A DNA stretch of 64,000 nucleotides from Microdochium bolleyi (Eukaryota > Ascomycota > Sordariomycetes > Xylariales > Microdochiaceae): assembly GCA_001566295.1 (NCBI GenBank), contig KQ964258.1, positions 62,001 through 126,000 of the forward strand, read 5' to 3'. Below, piece after piece: positions 43,753 through 54,793 of this stretch. The notes beneath the pieces were generated by a model. It was not told the origin of the DNA. It made no database searches and was given only the letters and a program-made list of their open reading frames with translations. Each line of letters opens with the position of its first letter. Positions within the stretch are counted from its first letter, which is position 1. Position numbers and translations under genes: made by a program.

Positions 43753-44353
43753 GGAGTAATTGCCGACCGAGCGCCGGGCTTCTCTTTCGGTACGAGCTAG
43801 TGTTTCGTGTCTGATGATGGTACGTGAGGGATTCTCAAGTATTTATGCTGGTGAATGCTCTTGTACCTCGTGCACTAAGGGCAGGAAGCAAGCGCCGCGG
43901 CATTGGAAAGGGAGCGACCGGCACCCACAGCAAACAACCATGTGGCGTCAGCAAACAGATGGACGTTGTGGCCTTGGGAGACATGCCTCGGGACAGGCCT
44001 GGCGTTGACAGCAACAGTGGGCCATGGCCCGGGCAGCGGGGTGCACTCGGGGTCCGGGGTTCCCCACTGACCGATCTGCCCAGGGTGTCTCGAAAAGGCA
44101 TGCTGCTCGTCGGTTCATTGGCCTGCGGGGAGACAAACCAGGTGTGTCCCGGAGCACCGGTAGCGAGCACGATGTACGCGGATCTTGTCTTACAACTGTA
44201 TTTGTCAAGAAATGATCAAACGCTATGCATAAAGCTTTCGGTCACATGGAGATACACGTTGCTGCCAGTTGACCCTGTCCTCAACGCAGCCCCAATCGAC
44301 GTGAGAACCCTCCCAGAACGAGGACGAGGTGTGCCTGCATTTCCTGCGCCGGG
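43753..44353. other. Intergenic region upstream of the mpaB-like gene
   Basis: 600 bp holding the mpaB-like promoter and the 3' UTR of the Ser/Thr-rich gene. No gene seen. Confidence 0.6.
43840..43847 (-). promoter_or_regulatory. Possible TATA box of the mpaB-like gene
   Basis: cataaata on the minus strand, about 90 bp upstream of the start codon. Weak match; reported for position. Confidence 0.35.
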
Positions 44354-45401
44354 TCACGTGAAATGTGTAGCAATGAAGAGCGCGGTCCAGGCCAGGCACA
44401 AGTTTCGGAGCCGGCGGGACTTTGGCCGAGGGGTATCGGCCGAGTTGTTGTTGACTGGTGTAGGCGAGGGCAAGTTGGATGCTGCGCTCAGTGAATAGCT
44501 GTATTGCGAGCTCGAGCTGGGAATCGTCGTCTCTGAGGAGCCCTTTAGGGTTCTCGTGCTGGTGGGAGGCCATATTGAGCTTGATGGTGGTCTGATTGTG
44601 GTCATTGATACTACTGTAGTGCCCGGGTTAGGGACAGCAGAGGATGAAGGTACAGTTGCTGGGGCGGCAGAGCTGGAGGCTGTGGGCCTTGAGGACACAA
44701 TCGTACTCGATGTGTCTGCCGTCACTGGAGGAAGGGTCGGCTGCGCAATGGGGCCAGTAGAAGCGGCAGTCGGCGCAGCTGTGCTCGTGGTAGGTGCAGG
44801 GTTCGTGGTAGCCGCATCAAAGGTGAGTGCTGGAGCCCAGCTCAACCCCATGATTGAGGCGTATTCGGCCGCCGCCTGCCGTGGAAACAGACTGAGATCG
44901 CTCTGCTCCCAGAACACAGTGACCTGGTCGTGCTGGATGGACCGGACATCAGGGAGAGTGGTGTATATGTCGGTAGTGGTGATGTTGGGTATCACGAGGA
45001 GAGAGATCGGGGCTGTGACGGCAGAGGTGCAGAAGAAATCTGGGTTGATGTCCGGGGTTGTGAAGCCGCTGTGAAGAACGGGTAAGTCAGCACGATGCAG
45101 TGGCTCGCCAGGAAAGGAGTGTCTGAAGAACGCACCTCTGGCAGCAGCGTCCTGTCCAGACTGTGCGACGGCCAGAGACGTTGGACTCTGAGGCGACGAC
45201 AGTCATAGGGTAGGGACAGATGCCTGGACTGAAGCTCGGGTACGTCGTCGAGTACTGAGAAGGGATGCACTTTGTGAAGGACGGGTCGACCCAGCCGCTG
45301 CTGGGCACATTAGTGCTGTCCCACGGCGGCGTCGCAATGTAGACTGCATAGCGGTTGGCACACCAGGCAGGCGGCGAGAAGGCTGTGGTGAGAGCGTTCA
45401 T
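44354..45401 (-). CDS. Ser/Thr-rich probable cell-surface protein
   Basis: Two exons (45401-45136, 45068-44354) join in frame to 326 aa; the intron 45135-45069 starts gtgcgt and ends ttcacag. The first 150 residues have paired cysteines and aromatic motifs (SPPAWCANRYAVY, SYSTTYPSFSPGICPYP-like, RCCQSGFTTPD, NPDFFCTSAVTAP, QHDQVTVFWEQSDLSLFP). From about 165 the protein is Ser/Thr/Pro-rich, ending in a short hydrophobic segment, LRNLCLAWTALFIATHFT. It matches a group of fungal uncharacterised proteins that share the DQVTVFWE-S-DLSLFP region. No N-terminal signal peptide is visible, so either the start is wrong, the secretion route is unusual, or the C-terminal segment is a tail anchor. Function unknown. 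Confidence 0.72.
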
Positions 45402-46325
45402 TGTGGTTGATGATGATGCTGGTTTGGGATGTAGAGTGGGCAGATTCAACCTGAAGGACGGATGACAAGAGAAAAGATGAACAATGGGCGAAGGCCTGGT
45501 TTTGAGGCTCACTAGAGGGCAACGGCGGTCGTTGGTCGAGGCGGTGCGGGAGCAGGGAGACAACCGTCAGTGTCTCAGACCGCACGTCACGGCTCCCTTG
45601 AGCTGCGATAGTCACTTATCCTGCACGAGGCGTCCTGAGGGCGAGGGCGGTGAGCTGGACAGCATTCTCGGCAATGGCAAGCACGGAATCAGGAGGAAGC
45701 CACAGCTAGTGCATGAAGCGAAGTGCAACGCCGTTCCGGCAACGGCATTGAGGTGATCAAAATTTTGCTTCGTGGAAGGTCCCTCTTGCCGTGCGCAGCT
45801 TGTGTGTTTCGGGGTGTTGCGCAAATGGTCGCACATGGCATGAATCCCGTCATTCCCATCCCCCAGCCCACGTGTGCATGGTGATCTGGCACGTGCGGGA
45901 CATGGGCTTCTCCAATTGAGCTCGCATGCCGAACGGACTCTGATGATGAATTCGTCTGACAATAGAGCTGCTTGGAGATTCCCGAGCGTGCTGCATTGGC
46001 GTTGAGGAACGTGGGAAGCTGCAACCAGTTGCAGGCGGGTGGGTCGCTCTTGCCATGCTTGCTGCAAGGGTGCACGCTAGCGCTGTGCGCTACCGGGCCA
46101 GGGCGGAAGAGTGCGGGGCACAACGGCGGGACAGGCGATGGATGACATAAGACACCCACCGTTGTGATGGATGGCCGTTCGCGGGTGGTGCCAACATTGT
46201 GATTTGTCGACTCTGATGCTCGGCACCAACAACGACTGCATGCAACGGTTCGATGCCCTCCCAGCTGCGCGAGCGCATCACCGCATAATCACTTATCGAA
46301 ACAGAGCAGCCAGTCCATCTTCACC
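45402..46325. other. Divergent intergenic region
   Basis: About 0.9 kb shared by the Ser/Thr-rich protein gene (minus) and the nitrilase gene (plus). It should hold both promoters. Overlapping frames here are not protein-like. Confidence 0.6.
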
Positions 46326-47375
46326 ATGGCGCCTGTGCACAAGATCGCCCTTGTCCAGCTGCACCCAAGGGTAAGCCCCTCGCCTCCCTGACCCAGCCCC
46401 CCACCCCACGACCTTGGGCCCTTCGCTCCGCCTAGTCTCAAAAGCTATCTGAGTCTGCGTCTAGGGTCAGAGCGAACTCGGCCTTCAAGCCACGGCACTG
46501 ACATGCTTCCTGCCCAGGCACTCGCAGTGAAAGACAACTATGCCAGAGCCGAGGCCTTCATCAGAGACGCGGCTTCCAAGGGGTGCGTCCTCGCAGTCCT
46601 GCCCGAGTATCACCTGACATCCTGGGTGCCCGAGGACGCTAAATTCCGTGACGCGTGCCTCGAGTCGGCTTCATATCTGAAAAAGTATCAAGCCCTGGCA
46701 AAGGAGCTGTCGATATGCATTGTTCCTGGCACAATCGTCGAGGGGAGCAGCGAGGCTGACGACAACGAGTCACTCTTCAACGTCGCCTACTTCATCTCGA
46801 CTGATGGCAGCATCCTCGGGCGCTACCAGAAAAAGAACCTCTGGATCGCAGAGCGCAATCACCTCATATCCTCGGCGCACGAGCCGCATCAGGCGTTCGA
46901 CACGCCGCTGGGCCGGATGGGCCTGCTCATATGCTGGGATCTGGCCTTCCCCGAAGCCTTCCGCGAGCTGATCGCCGACGGGGCCGACATCATCTGCGTG
47001 CCGACATTCTGGTCACTCAAGGACGTGTCAGACGAAGGCTACGCGCTGAACCAGGACGGCGAGGCCGTGTTCCTGCAGAGCACCATCGTGAGCCGGGCAT
47101 TTGAGAACACATGCGCGGTGGTGTTTGTCAACGCGGGCGGGCCGCCGGAGCGCGGGGAGAAGACGGGATTCGCGGGGATGAGTCAGCTGGGGATGCCGCA
47201 CTTGGGGTCGGTGGGCAAGTTGGGCAGGGCCGAGGGAATGAGTGTCGTCGAGCTCGACATGGACGTGCTGCGCATCGCCGAGGACAACTACAAAGTGCGC
47301 GAGGACATGAAGAAGGAGGGGTGGCACTATGCCTTCACCCAAGATCGCGGGTCGGGCCGCGGACACAAGCTGTAG
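46326..47375 (+). CDS. Nitrilase-family carbon-nitrogen hydrolase
   Basis: Two exons: a 45-nt first exon (46326-46370, MAPVHKIALVQLHPR) and 46518-47375; product 300 aa. The intron is 147 nt, starts gtaagc and contains in-frame stops. The catalytic triad is complete: Glu45 in AVLPEYHLTSW, Lys121 in YQKKNLW and Cys154 in LLICWDLAFPE. The Glu-Lys-Cys layout and C-terminal lengths fit a non-nitrilase branch of the CN-hydrolase superfamily such as an amidase or omega-amidase-like enzyme. Substrate is not readable. No signal peptide, so cytosolic. Terminal GRGHKL is not a canonical peroxisomal PTS1 (SKL), though its end KL is of similar type. Confidence 0.93.
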
Positions 47376-48418
47376 CCCACAGGACGAGAACAACAATTGA
47401 ATGCTGGAAGCCAGAGTCATGGCGAGCCTGCGAGTTGTCGCCCACTGAGTCGTGGTTGCTAGCCAGATTGGTGAGCCTGCTGAGCTAATACACACGAACT
47501 GGGGCGACGGAGGACGTTCGGCATGCCGCGATGTCGAGCGGCGGAAGGGCGATGGTGCAATCCGGCGGCCGGGCTGCGCATGCCGGGCGAGATCTGGTGG
47601 TCGGCCGGCTGGAGCGTCTGTCGGCGAAGGCCTGGAAGCCCTGGAGAAGATTTTCCGCCGCTGTGATTGGCGCGCAATTGCCTGCCGAGGCGGATCACTA
47701 CCCCCGATCGGGACAAGCGCGCGATTGCGTGATTGCCATGAATCCCTGATGCGATGCGGTCCTGGTCGCGCCTTCCTCGATCGCCCCGAGCACGTCAACT
47801 TTTTTCCCCATGGCTGGCGGCGCGGCCGACATGGCCTGCCGGCATGGGCGAAGCACGCCACCGCTGCGCTGCCGATGGCACAGGCGGCGTGGACCCCTCC
47901 GCGACGGCCACCACGCTTTGTAAACACCCTGGGCCCCGTCGCCTCTTCGTCATGATATTCGCCAGCCCGAGAACCGCCCTCTCGCCATTTGCGCCAGACC
48001 AGACCAGACTCGCCAGACTCCCGCACCATGAGCGACCCTGCCACGCTATGGGGCATGCTCCGAGGAGCACAGCCGGTATGTCCATCTTTGTTCCTAGACC
48101 GGAGTGCCCTTTGTTAGATCCCCATCCTCCGTGAGCCGGCTGCCCCAGGTCTCCCGCTTCCGAGCCAGTGGCGGGCACTCTATTACCCTTTTCCCGAATC
48201 TGATACACACCCCTCATCCCCTCCCCTTCCTGCTCTTCCCGCCTTTTGTTTTGTTTTGTACACACTCACTGTCGATACTTTTCCACTGGGCATCGTCCCC
48301 TACTCAGCTGTACTGTTGTCAAAGCCTGGTCTAATACGGCCTGCCTCATACACAGCAGCATACCCAACGCCAGCAATCCCGCTCCCCCCTCCGGAGACAG
48401 TCGGGCGACATCTTGACG
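47376..48418. other. Intergenic region: sulfite reductase promoter and leader
   Basis: 1 kb between the nitrilase and sulfite reductase genes, both plus strand. The last 250 bp are pyrimidine-rich (CT tracts around 48210-48250), as in many highly expressed fungal leaders. A long minus-strand frame (47028-48056) is an antisense shadow and is not called. Confidence 0.65.
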
Positions 48419-51400
48419 ATGCAGTTCAAATCCCAGGAGAGCGGCGGTGCCGCCGTCGCTGACCTCAACGAGCTGCCCAGCAAGCCCGAGAACGTCCACT
48501 TCACAAAGCAGTCGCCGACACTGCCCTTTGGCCAGCACGTTGCCCTCTCTTCCATCTCCGGGCCCACCTACGTGACCGGCCAGCTACTCGTCCAGCAGAT
48601 CGCCTACAAGCTCTCGGACAAGATCTTCTCGTACTCCCCCGAGACCTTCGACCTTGACGTCGCCGCCAAGCAGTGGTCCAAGAACGGCGATGCCAACATC
48701 CACGGCTACCCGACTTCGGTCGTGCCCCTGCAGACCCGCTCGGGTGCCGGTGCCTACGCCCTCGGCTACATCTACTCGGACGACTTCGACATCACCAAGA
48801 GACACATCCCCCAGTCCCTTCTGGCCCCGTCTCTGAGCCTGCGCCACCTCCGTGCTGCTCTCGACCAGCTCTCGGTCCTCTATGGCGTCGGTAGCCCCTT
48901 CGTCGCCCACGTTGCGGCTGCCGAGTACACCTTCGAGGATGGTCTGGCTGCTGAGTACGGATCGGCCCTGCAGCTTGCTGAAGAGCTCGGCCTCGGGCTC
49001 GTCTCGAGCTCCTCCGCCCACGAGAGCCAGCACATGGCTCTGTTCGCCACTCTGGCGGCCAAGATCCTGCCTACTCTTCACATTTTTGACGGCGTCCGCA
49101 CATCCCGCGAGACACTGCGTGTCATTGACGTCTTGAGCGAGGCCGGTGTGGCCAACGTCTTCAACAAGGTCTCTGAGGCTGCTGCTGGTATCAACCAGCG
49201 CCTTGATAGCGCCGGCAAGATCGTTGAGCTGCTCAAGGCCTTCAACGAGGAGCTCGGCACCGAGTACGAGCCCTTCGAGTACTCTGGCCACAAGGAGGCC
49301 GAGACCGTCTTTGTCGTCTTCGGCAGCGTCGAGGCCCAGCTCGCCAAGCAGGTCATCTCCAAGCTCGCCCAGGGTGGTGCCAAGGTCGGCGCTGTCAACG
49401 TCCGCGTCTATCGGCCTTTCATCGAGGAGGCTTTCCTCAAGGTCCTGCCCACCTCGGCCCACTCGGTCGTCATCCTTGGCCAGGTTGCTAACGAGGCCGC
49501 TGTTGCCGATGCTTCGGTGCAGTCTGTCCTCTACTCTGATGTCCTGACCACTGTCTCTTTCTCGAGCCAGTGGAGCGCGGCGCCCCAGGTCATCGACTCC
49601 AAGTATGCCGCTGGCGATGCATTCACGCCCACGACATTCGCGGCGGCTGTCGACCGCTTTGCCAGCAAGGCCCCTTCCGCCGAGGTCAGCATCTCGCTGC
49701 CCCAGCTCGAGACCGCCGAGCAGTTCATCTTCTGGGACGTCGATGACTCCAAGACTCTGATCACCCCTGCTGTCCTTGGCGACCTTCTGTCCCGCGATTC
49801 CACCAGCAACGTGCACCTCAGCGAGACCTTCGACAACATCGTCCAGGGTGGTCTTGTCCGCAGCGACCTCCGCATCTCCAAGAAGACTCTCGACGCGCCC
49901 TACTCTATCGAGCAGGCCGACGTGGTTGTTGTCAACGAGGAGAAGGTGCTCAAGTCCATTGCTGCTTCGCAGACTGTCAAGGACGCCGGTAAGCTCGTCC
50001 TGAGACTCCCCAACTTCAAGGAGGAGGAGATCGAGAAGCGCATCCCCGCTGCTGTCCGCCGCGATGTGCAGGCCCGTGGCATTTCAGTCTACGTCCTGGA
50101 TTCCGCCCTGTCGCCTGCTCTCGAGAACGACGCGACTGCCGCCAGGCTCCTGGTCGAACTTGCCTTCCTCCGGGCCGCCCAGCCCGACATCAAGCCCGAG
50201 CTCCTGCAGAAGCTTGCTGGTCTCGACGGCAACAAGCTCACCCTCGACGAGTGCAACGACGCCGTCGAGAAGTGCCTGAAGCCCTTCGAGGTGCCCGCAG
50301 CCTGGGCCGAGGCCGCCGAAGAGGCTGTCCCACGCAGTCTTCCCCGCAGCATCAAGGCCACCAGCTTTGTTCCCTTCGAGAAGGAGGAGGTCGAGGCCGA
50401 GCTTGAGATCACGAACTGGGAGTCGGCAGCCAAGGGCCTCGTCTTCAAGGAGGCCTACGGCACGCAGTCCAACCTGCGCCCCGACCAGACCGTCAAGACT
50501 TACACCATCAGCGTCAAGGAGAACCGCCGCCTGACCCCGGCCACCTACGACCGCAACATCTTCCACATCGAGTTCGACCTCGGCGACTCCGGCCTGACTT
50601 ACGACATCGGCGAGGCACTCGGCATCCACGCCGAGAACGACCCCGCGCTCGTCGAGGAGTTCATCCAGCTGTACGGGCTTGACGGCGACGCCGTCGTCCA
50701 GGTCCCGTCGCGCGACAGCACCTCGGTCCTTGAGACTCGCACCATCTTCCAGTCCCTCAAGCAGAACATCGACATCTTCGGCAAGCCGCCGAAGCGTTTC
50801 TACGAAGGCCTCGCCGAGCACGCGACCGACGAGACGGAGAAGAAGAAGCTCCTTGCCCTGGGCGCGGCCGAAGGTGCCGACGACTTCAAGAAGCGCAGCG
50901 AGGTCGACACCGTCACCTTTGCCGACATCCTCGAGGAGTTCACCTCGGCGCGGCCCAGCTTCCCCGAGCTCGCGCGCCTCGTGGGCGTGCTCAAGCGCCG
51001 CGAGTACTCGATCGCGTCCGCGCAGGCCGTAACCCCGACCAGCGTCGCCCTCATGATCGTCGTCGTCGACTGGGTTGACCCCCGCGGCCGCACCCGCTAC
51101 GGCCAGGCGACTCGCTACTTGTCGCGCCTCCCCGTCGGCGCGACCGTCACCGCTTCCGTCAAGCCCTCAGTCATGAAGCTCCCCACGCGCGACGACGCGC
51201 CGCTCATCATGGCCGGCCTCGGCACGGGTCTCGCTCCCTTCCGCGCGTTCGTGCAGTACCGCGCCCTCCAGAAGTCGCAGGGCAAGAAGATCGGCTCGAT
51301 CCTGCTGTACCTCGGCTCGCGCCACCAACGCGAGGAGTACCTCTACGGCGAGGAATGGGAGGCCTACCTCGACGCCGGCGTCGTCACGCTCGTCGGCGCC

Positions 51401-51658
51401 GCCTTCTCCCGCGACCAGCCCCAGAAGATCTACATCCAGGACCGCATGCGGCAGACCATGGACGACGTCATCAAGGCGTACATCAAGGACGAGGGCAGCT
51501 TCTACCTGTGCGGCCCGACATGGCCCGTGCCCGACGTGACCGATGTCCTCATGGAGGCCATCCGCGTCGAGGCCAAGGCCAGCGGCAAGAAGGTCGACCC
51601 GACAAAGGAGATTGACCGGCTCAAGGAGGAAGGGCGGTACGTCCTGGAGGTGTACTAG
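48419..51658 (+). CDS. MET10: Sulfite reductase [NADPH] flavoprotein component (alpha)
   Basis: Single exon, 1079 aa, ATG at 48419. The N-terminal about 500 residues are related to pyruvate-ferredoxin oxidoreductase (LVQQIAYKLSDKIFSYSPETF, ALDQLSVLYGVGSPFVAHVAA), as in fungal Met10, which lacks the flavodoxin FMN domain. The C-terminal half is the ferredoxin-NADP reductase module: FAD contacts around RREYSIASAQAV (residues about 858-870), NADPH site GLGTGLAPFRAF and LLYLGSRHQREEYLY, and the end DRLKEEGRYVLEVY. It passes electrons from NADPH to the beta subunit (Met5 type, siroheme/Fe-S), which reduces sulfite to sulfide for cysteine and methionine synthesis. The beta subunit is not in the window. 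High codon bias towards C-ending codons suggests strong expression. Confidence 0.97.
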   Translation: MQFKSQESGGAAVADLNELPSKPENVHFTKQSPTLPFGQHVALSSISGPTYVTGQLLVQQIAYKLSDKIFSYSPETFDLDVAAKQWSKNGDANIHGYPTSVVPLQTRSGAGAYALGYIYSDDFDITKRHIPQSLLAPSLSLRHLRAALDQLSVLYGVGSPFVAHVAAAEYTFEDGLAAEYGSALQLAEELGLGLVSSSSAHESQHMALFATLAAKILPTLHIFDGVRTSRETLRVIDVLSEAGVANVFNKVSEAAAGINQRLDSAGKIVELLKAFNEELGTEYEPFEYSGHKEAETVFVVFGSVEAQLAKQVISKLAQGGAKVGAVNVRVYRPFIEEAFLKVLPTSAHSVVILGQVANEAAVADASVQSVLYSDVLTTVSFSSQWSAAPQVIDSKYAAGDAFTPTTFAAAVDRFASKAPSAEVSISLPQLETAEQFIFWDVDDSKTLITPAVLGDLLSRDSTSNVHLSETFDNIVQGGLVRSDLRISKKTLDAPYSIEQADVVVVNEEKVLKSIAASQTVKDAGKLVLRLPNFKEEEIEKRIPAAVRRDVQARGISVYVLDSALSPALENDATAARLLVELAFLRAAQPDIKPELLQKLAGLDGNKLTLDECNDAVEKCLKPFEVPAAWAEAAEEAVPRSLPRSIKATSFVPFEKEEVEAELEITNWESAAKGLVFKEAYGTQSNLRPDQTVKTYTISVKENRRLTPATYDRNIFHIEFDLGDSGLTYDIGEALGIHAENDPALVEEFIQLYGLDGDAVVQVPSRDSTSVLETRTIFQSLKQNIDIFGKPPKRFYEGLAEHATDETEKKKLLALGAAEGADDFKKRSEVDTVTFADILEEFTSARPSFPELARLVGVLKRREYSIASAQAVTPTSVALMIVVVDWVDPRGRTRYGQATRYLSRLPVGATVTASVKPSVMKLPTRDDAPLIMAGLGTGLAPFRAFVQYRALQKSQGKKIGSILLYLGSRHQREEYLYGEEWEAYLDAGVVTLVGAAFSRDQPQKIYIQDRMRQTMDDVIKAYIKDEGSFYLCGPTWPVPDVTDVLMEAIRVEAKASGKKVDPTKEIDRLKEEGRYVLEVY

Positions 51659-52458
51659 GCGGCGAGACAGAGCGGAGTTGTTTCACGTACATGTATATAG
51701 AGCGTGGCCAGTGCAGTTTTGTCCTGCGTGTCATGAAAAAAGATATGAGGAGAATGAGTACAATGATGGAACAAGACACTAGGTTTGAAGCTGTGAAACT
51801 GGTGCTTGTTGTGATGCATCAACCTGTTCATTTGTGTGTATGCGTTGTCTCTATCTGCCCACGTCGAGCTGTGATATCGAGATGCGCAAACATCCCGGTC
51901 CAAATCGCCGCCTTCGTTCATTTGGGATTACTAAGGAGAGATAAAATAAAGTCACCACCAGATCGGCATGTCCCCTGTGCTGCGCGTAGTCATGTAGACT
52001 AAGAGCTCCAGCCGGGTCCAGAGGTACATGAGGGCAGCATGGAGCATGCCTTCCCACGAGTCTGACAACTGCAGCACGAGCACAAGCCGTGTGTGTTCTC
52101 TGTAATGGTCGTGCTTTCCACCTTCGCGAGCACTGACCTTGGTCTGACGGAATCCTCACACCATGTATATATCACGAATGGTGAACTACTCGAGAATTTT
52201 CCTCCTTGCAAGATTTCATTGTTCCACTAGAAGTCTCTCGCGGTAGAAGATCTCTTCCTCGCGTGCCGTGGCTGATTTGAACCAGGTCGCTGGCGTGGAC
52301 GAAGTTCACTGTTTCACCAGAAGCATGGGCTTGAAAGTAGATGGGACCATGAACGTTCCGCGACCCCGTGAGAACGAGACTTGTCTTCAAAGAAGTAAAT
52401 TCCATCATGAATTTCCACCTATATACAACTGCAACGTCGTTCCTGATGCCTATCTGGA
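51659..52458. other. Convergent 3' intergenic region
   Basis: 800 bp between the sulfite reductase gene (plus) and the DUF2306 gene (minus), so it carries both 3' UTRs. AT-richer than flanking coding DNA. No gene is seen; a B-box-like ggttcaaatc on the minus strand near 52277 does not fold as a tRNA. Confidence 0.6.
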
Positions 52459-53548
52459 TCAGGAAGTCTTCTTGTCGCCATTGGAGCCGTCTACGGCAGC
52501 AACCTCCGTGGGATTGATAAGACCGGCTGCCAAGCGCTTCTGGTGTGAGACCTTCTTGAGGCGCTGGTCTTCCTCGGCCGTGTAGTGAAGCTATCGCAAC
52601 GGCATTGTGTCAGTATGGATGGGGCGGGATCATCATCACAGCATGGAGGCAACTTACGTAGAGCTCTAGCAGGACCGCGTGGATGATTAGGGCCACCCAA
52701 GTGGCCGTGCCAAAGGACATGTTCAGCGCAGCCGTCCGCTCGACGATGCTGCCCCGCAGATTGGCACGGACGACCGTCATCTTGGCCGGGTCTGCGCCAG
52801 ACAGGTACGCGGCACAGTCCGGGAACGTGCCAGCCAGGGTGATGTTAGGATCGGGCACCTGGGCGTTGGCGAGGACGTACTCAATCTTGTCGCATGGTAG
52901 GGCGAGGTGGAAGTTGCCGAGCTTGGACGCCGCGAGCGCAAGGAGGATGAAGATGGGACGCATGGTGACGATGCACCAGGCGTAGATCCAGGCTCTGAGC
53001 ATCCATTCGCGGTGCTGGTCGATGCGCAGCTCCCTGATGGCGGTGTATGCCCGGTAGGTGGAGCCGAGGAACAAAGCCGTGAGGACATAGGCGATGGCTT
53101 GGGTTTCGAGAGAGCCGCCAGCGGCCTTGTCAACCAGCATGATCATGCCGACGGAGCCGCTGATGGAGAGAACCCAGACGGCATAGCCGGCGTAGCGGTG
53201 GACGTTGAGGGCGCGGCGGCGGATGGCGGGGACAAACTGCGTGAGGGCGAGCAGGCTGGCAGGGAGGACGGAGGCGAGATGCAACCAAATACCAGTCTGG
53301 TAGCGGCCGGGCAGGCTGTAGTGGAGACACTCGCCGGGGATCGAGTTGCCTGGGATGCAGAAGAAGTCGAGGCTGATGGCGCGCAAGCGGTAGACACTGA
53401 AGAGGGCCGTGAGGCCACCGAAGATGAGGAAGATGGCGAGGTTGTAGCCCTTTGTGAAGCCAAAGGTGCGCATGAGGCTCTTGCGGGCCGCAGCCAGGGG
53501 CCCGCCGCTCGCGGGCTTGGGCTGGCCGCTGGTGGTGGAGGCAGCCAT
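52459..53548 (-). CDS. DUF2306 multi-pass membrane protein
   Basis: Two exons (53548-52658, 52590-52459) join in phase to 340 aa. About six membrane helices are visible (for example YNLAIFLIFGGLTALFSVY, LHLASVLPASLLALTQFV, AGYAVWVLSISGSVGMIML, AIAYVLTALFLGSTY, IYAWCIVTMRPIFILLALAA, WVALIIHAVLLELYL). The family histidines are present: LNVHRYAGYAVW after helix 2 and QHREWMLRAW before helix 5. A large extracytoplasmic loop of about 65 residues (CDKIEYVLANAQVP to GSIVER) contains two cysteines. The C-terminal 43 residues, coded by the second exon, are charged and cytosolic. Function is unknown; the HR-xWMLR motif recalls membrane b-type cytochromes, but that is an inference. Divergent from the metallothionein-like gene. 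Confidence 0.88.
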
Positions 53549-54536
53549 GTCGAGCTGCAGCTGTCGGCACTGATATGCCGTCCGGTGAGGTATCGTTCGA
53601 GCTGAAGAGCAGAGGTGAGGCTTTGACAGCAGAGGCGGACGTTGACAGCCACCCGTCGACGGCGGGCCCGCAGTCTTATACGTCGAGGCTGGCTGGAGCC
53701 TGGACGGCAAGCCGGGATGGCTCAAGAAACCCCTGGCCAGGCCCAGAGAAAAGCTCCGAGCCAGCGCGGAAGACCAGAGCTCTGGCTTTGATTGGCAGGC
53801 TCTCTCGGCCGACGGGGGGACTTGTCTCCTCGACCGTCAACGTGTGGGCATACGCATAAGCGTGAGGCCGTGTGTCCAAGGGTTGCGAATGCGCGCCAAA
53901 AGCGAGTGCGAGGCGGGGCGTCTTGGCAGCGGGCACCGCTCCATCTTGGGCCCAGCACAGCCCCGTGCCACCACTCACGTCTGCTGGGGTGCTGCACAGT
54001 ACCGAGTACGTAAGCCTAAGTAAAGCACCTTAAGGTACGCGTAGGCAGTCGGATCCTCGGTGGATCCTCCCGGCGAGGACTCGAGCAACCGCGGCCATGT
54101 TCTACTGGTTGTCATTGTCAGGCTCAACGACGAGCCGGGGGCCTGAGACGACATTATGCTGGCGGGTTGACCAAAAGTGAGGTGGATCTGTAGGATCAGA
54201 GCGAATGCGAGGACTGACGCGTTGGAGGAAGCCGACGGGACAGGCCGGCTGGATGCATGGCAGGCGTAGGCGAGGAGTAGATGTTTGCAGTAGATGTTCA
54301 CAGGCCATCAAGTCCTGAGGCTCAACATCTTTGGTCGAAGCTGCGGCCTTGCAAGCTCTCGTTGGGTGACAGGCCTGCGCTTATGTCAGCGATTTCCAGA
54401 ACGGCCTGTCCATCAGCCCACTCTACCTGAGCCCACTCTGCCAAAGGCAGCTTCAGGCAGGAACCAGAAGCCAACCAGGGAGGTAATCATGTCCGCTCTG
54501 ATTGGCCACCGGCCATCGAGCACACCGAGAGGCGGC

Positions 54537-54541
54537 CAATC
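54537..54541 (+). promoter_or_regulatory. CCAAT box
   Basis: ccaat 66 bp upstream of the TATA box; a second, inverted copy (attgg) lies at 54501-54505. HAP/AP-type CCAAT factors bind such sites in filamentous fungi. Confidence 0.45.
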
Positions 54542-54602
54542 AGCACAGGCGCAATGCCAACCGTCCCTGGGCCCCAGTGATGTCAGCCCTGCAGCCCGGC
54601 CG

Positions 54603-54608
54603 TATAAG
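54603..54608 (+). promoter_or_regulatory. Probable TATA box of the CxC-repeat gene
   Basis: tataag, about 190 bp upstream of the start codon, in an otherwise GC-rich region. The distance allows a leader of about 160 nt. Confidence 0.55.
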
Positions 54609-54748
54609 TTGGACCCTCCGCCGTCCCTGGATCACCATCAACAGGAGCATCACACCAGGATCACGCGACACAATCAACCAACACGACCATCCCCACAACA
54701 AACAAGAGCAGATCATCACCCATCCTTCTCGCTCAATCCCTGTGAACG

Positions 54749-54768
54749 CACACATACACACACACACA
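54749..54768 (+). repeat. CA dinucleotide microsatellite in 5' leader
   Basis: Imperfect (CA)n run of 20 bp lying 26 nt before the start codon of the CxC-repeat gene, so probably transcribed. Confidence 0.8.
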
Positions 54769-54793
54769 GCCCAACACAACCACAACCACAGCC

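Larger units (their letters stand above)
53549..54793. other. Divergent promoter region of DUF2306 and CxC-repeat genes
   Basis: 1.25 kb. Contains CCAAT boxes (54537-54541 on plus, attgg at 54501-54505), a TATA box at 54603-54608 and a CA microsatellite at 54749-54768 in the leader. No gene is seen. Confidence 0.65.

Noticed and set aside
47028..48056. 342-codon minus-strand open frame overlapping the nitrilase gene and the sulfite reductase leader
   Set aside because: It is the antisense shadow of the nitrilase exon plus GC-rich noncoding DNA; its translation is Arg/Pro/Ser-rich with no family resemblance.
48584..49816. 410-codon minus-strand frame inside the sulfite reductase gene
   Set aside because: Antisense to a well supported coding region with strong codon bias, which produces long open antisense frames.
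52260..52300. tRNA-like B-box (ggttcaaatc on the minus strand)
   Set aside because: The T-stem does not pair and no A-box, anticodon stem or acceptor stem can be built around it.
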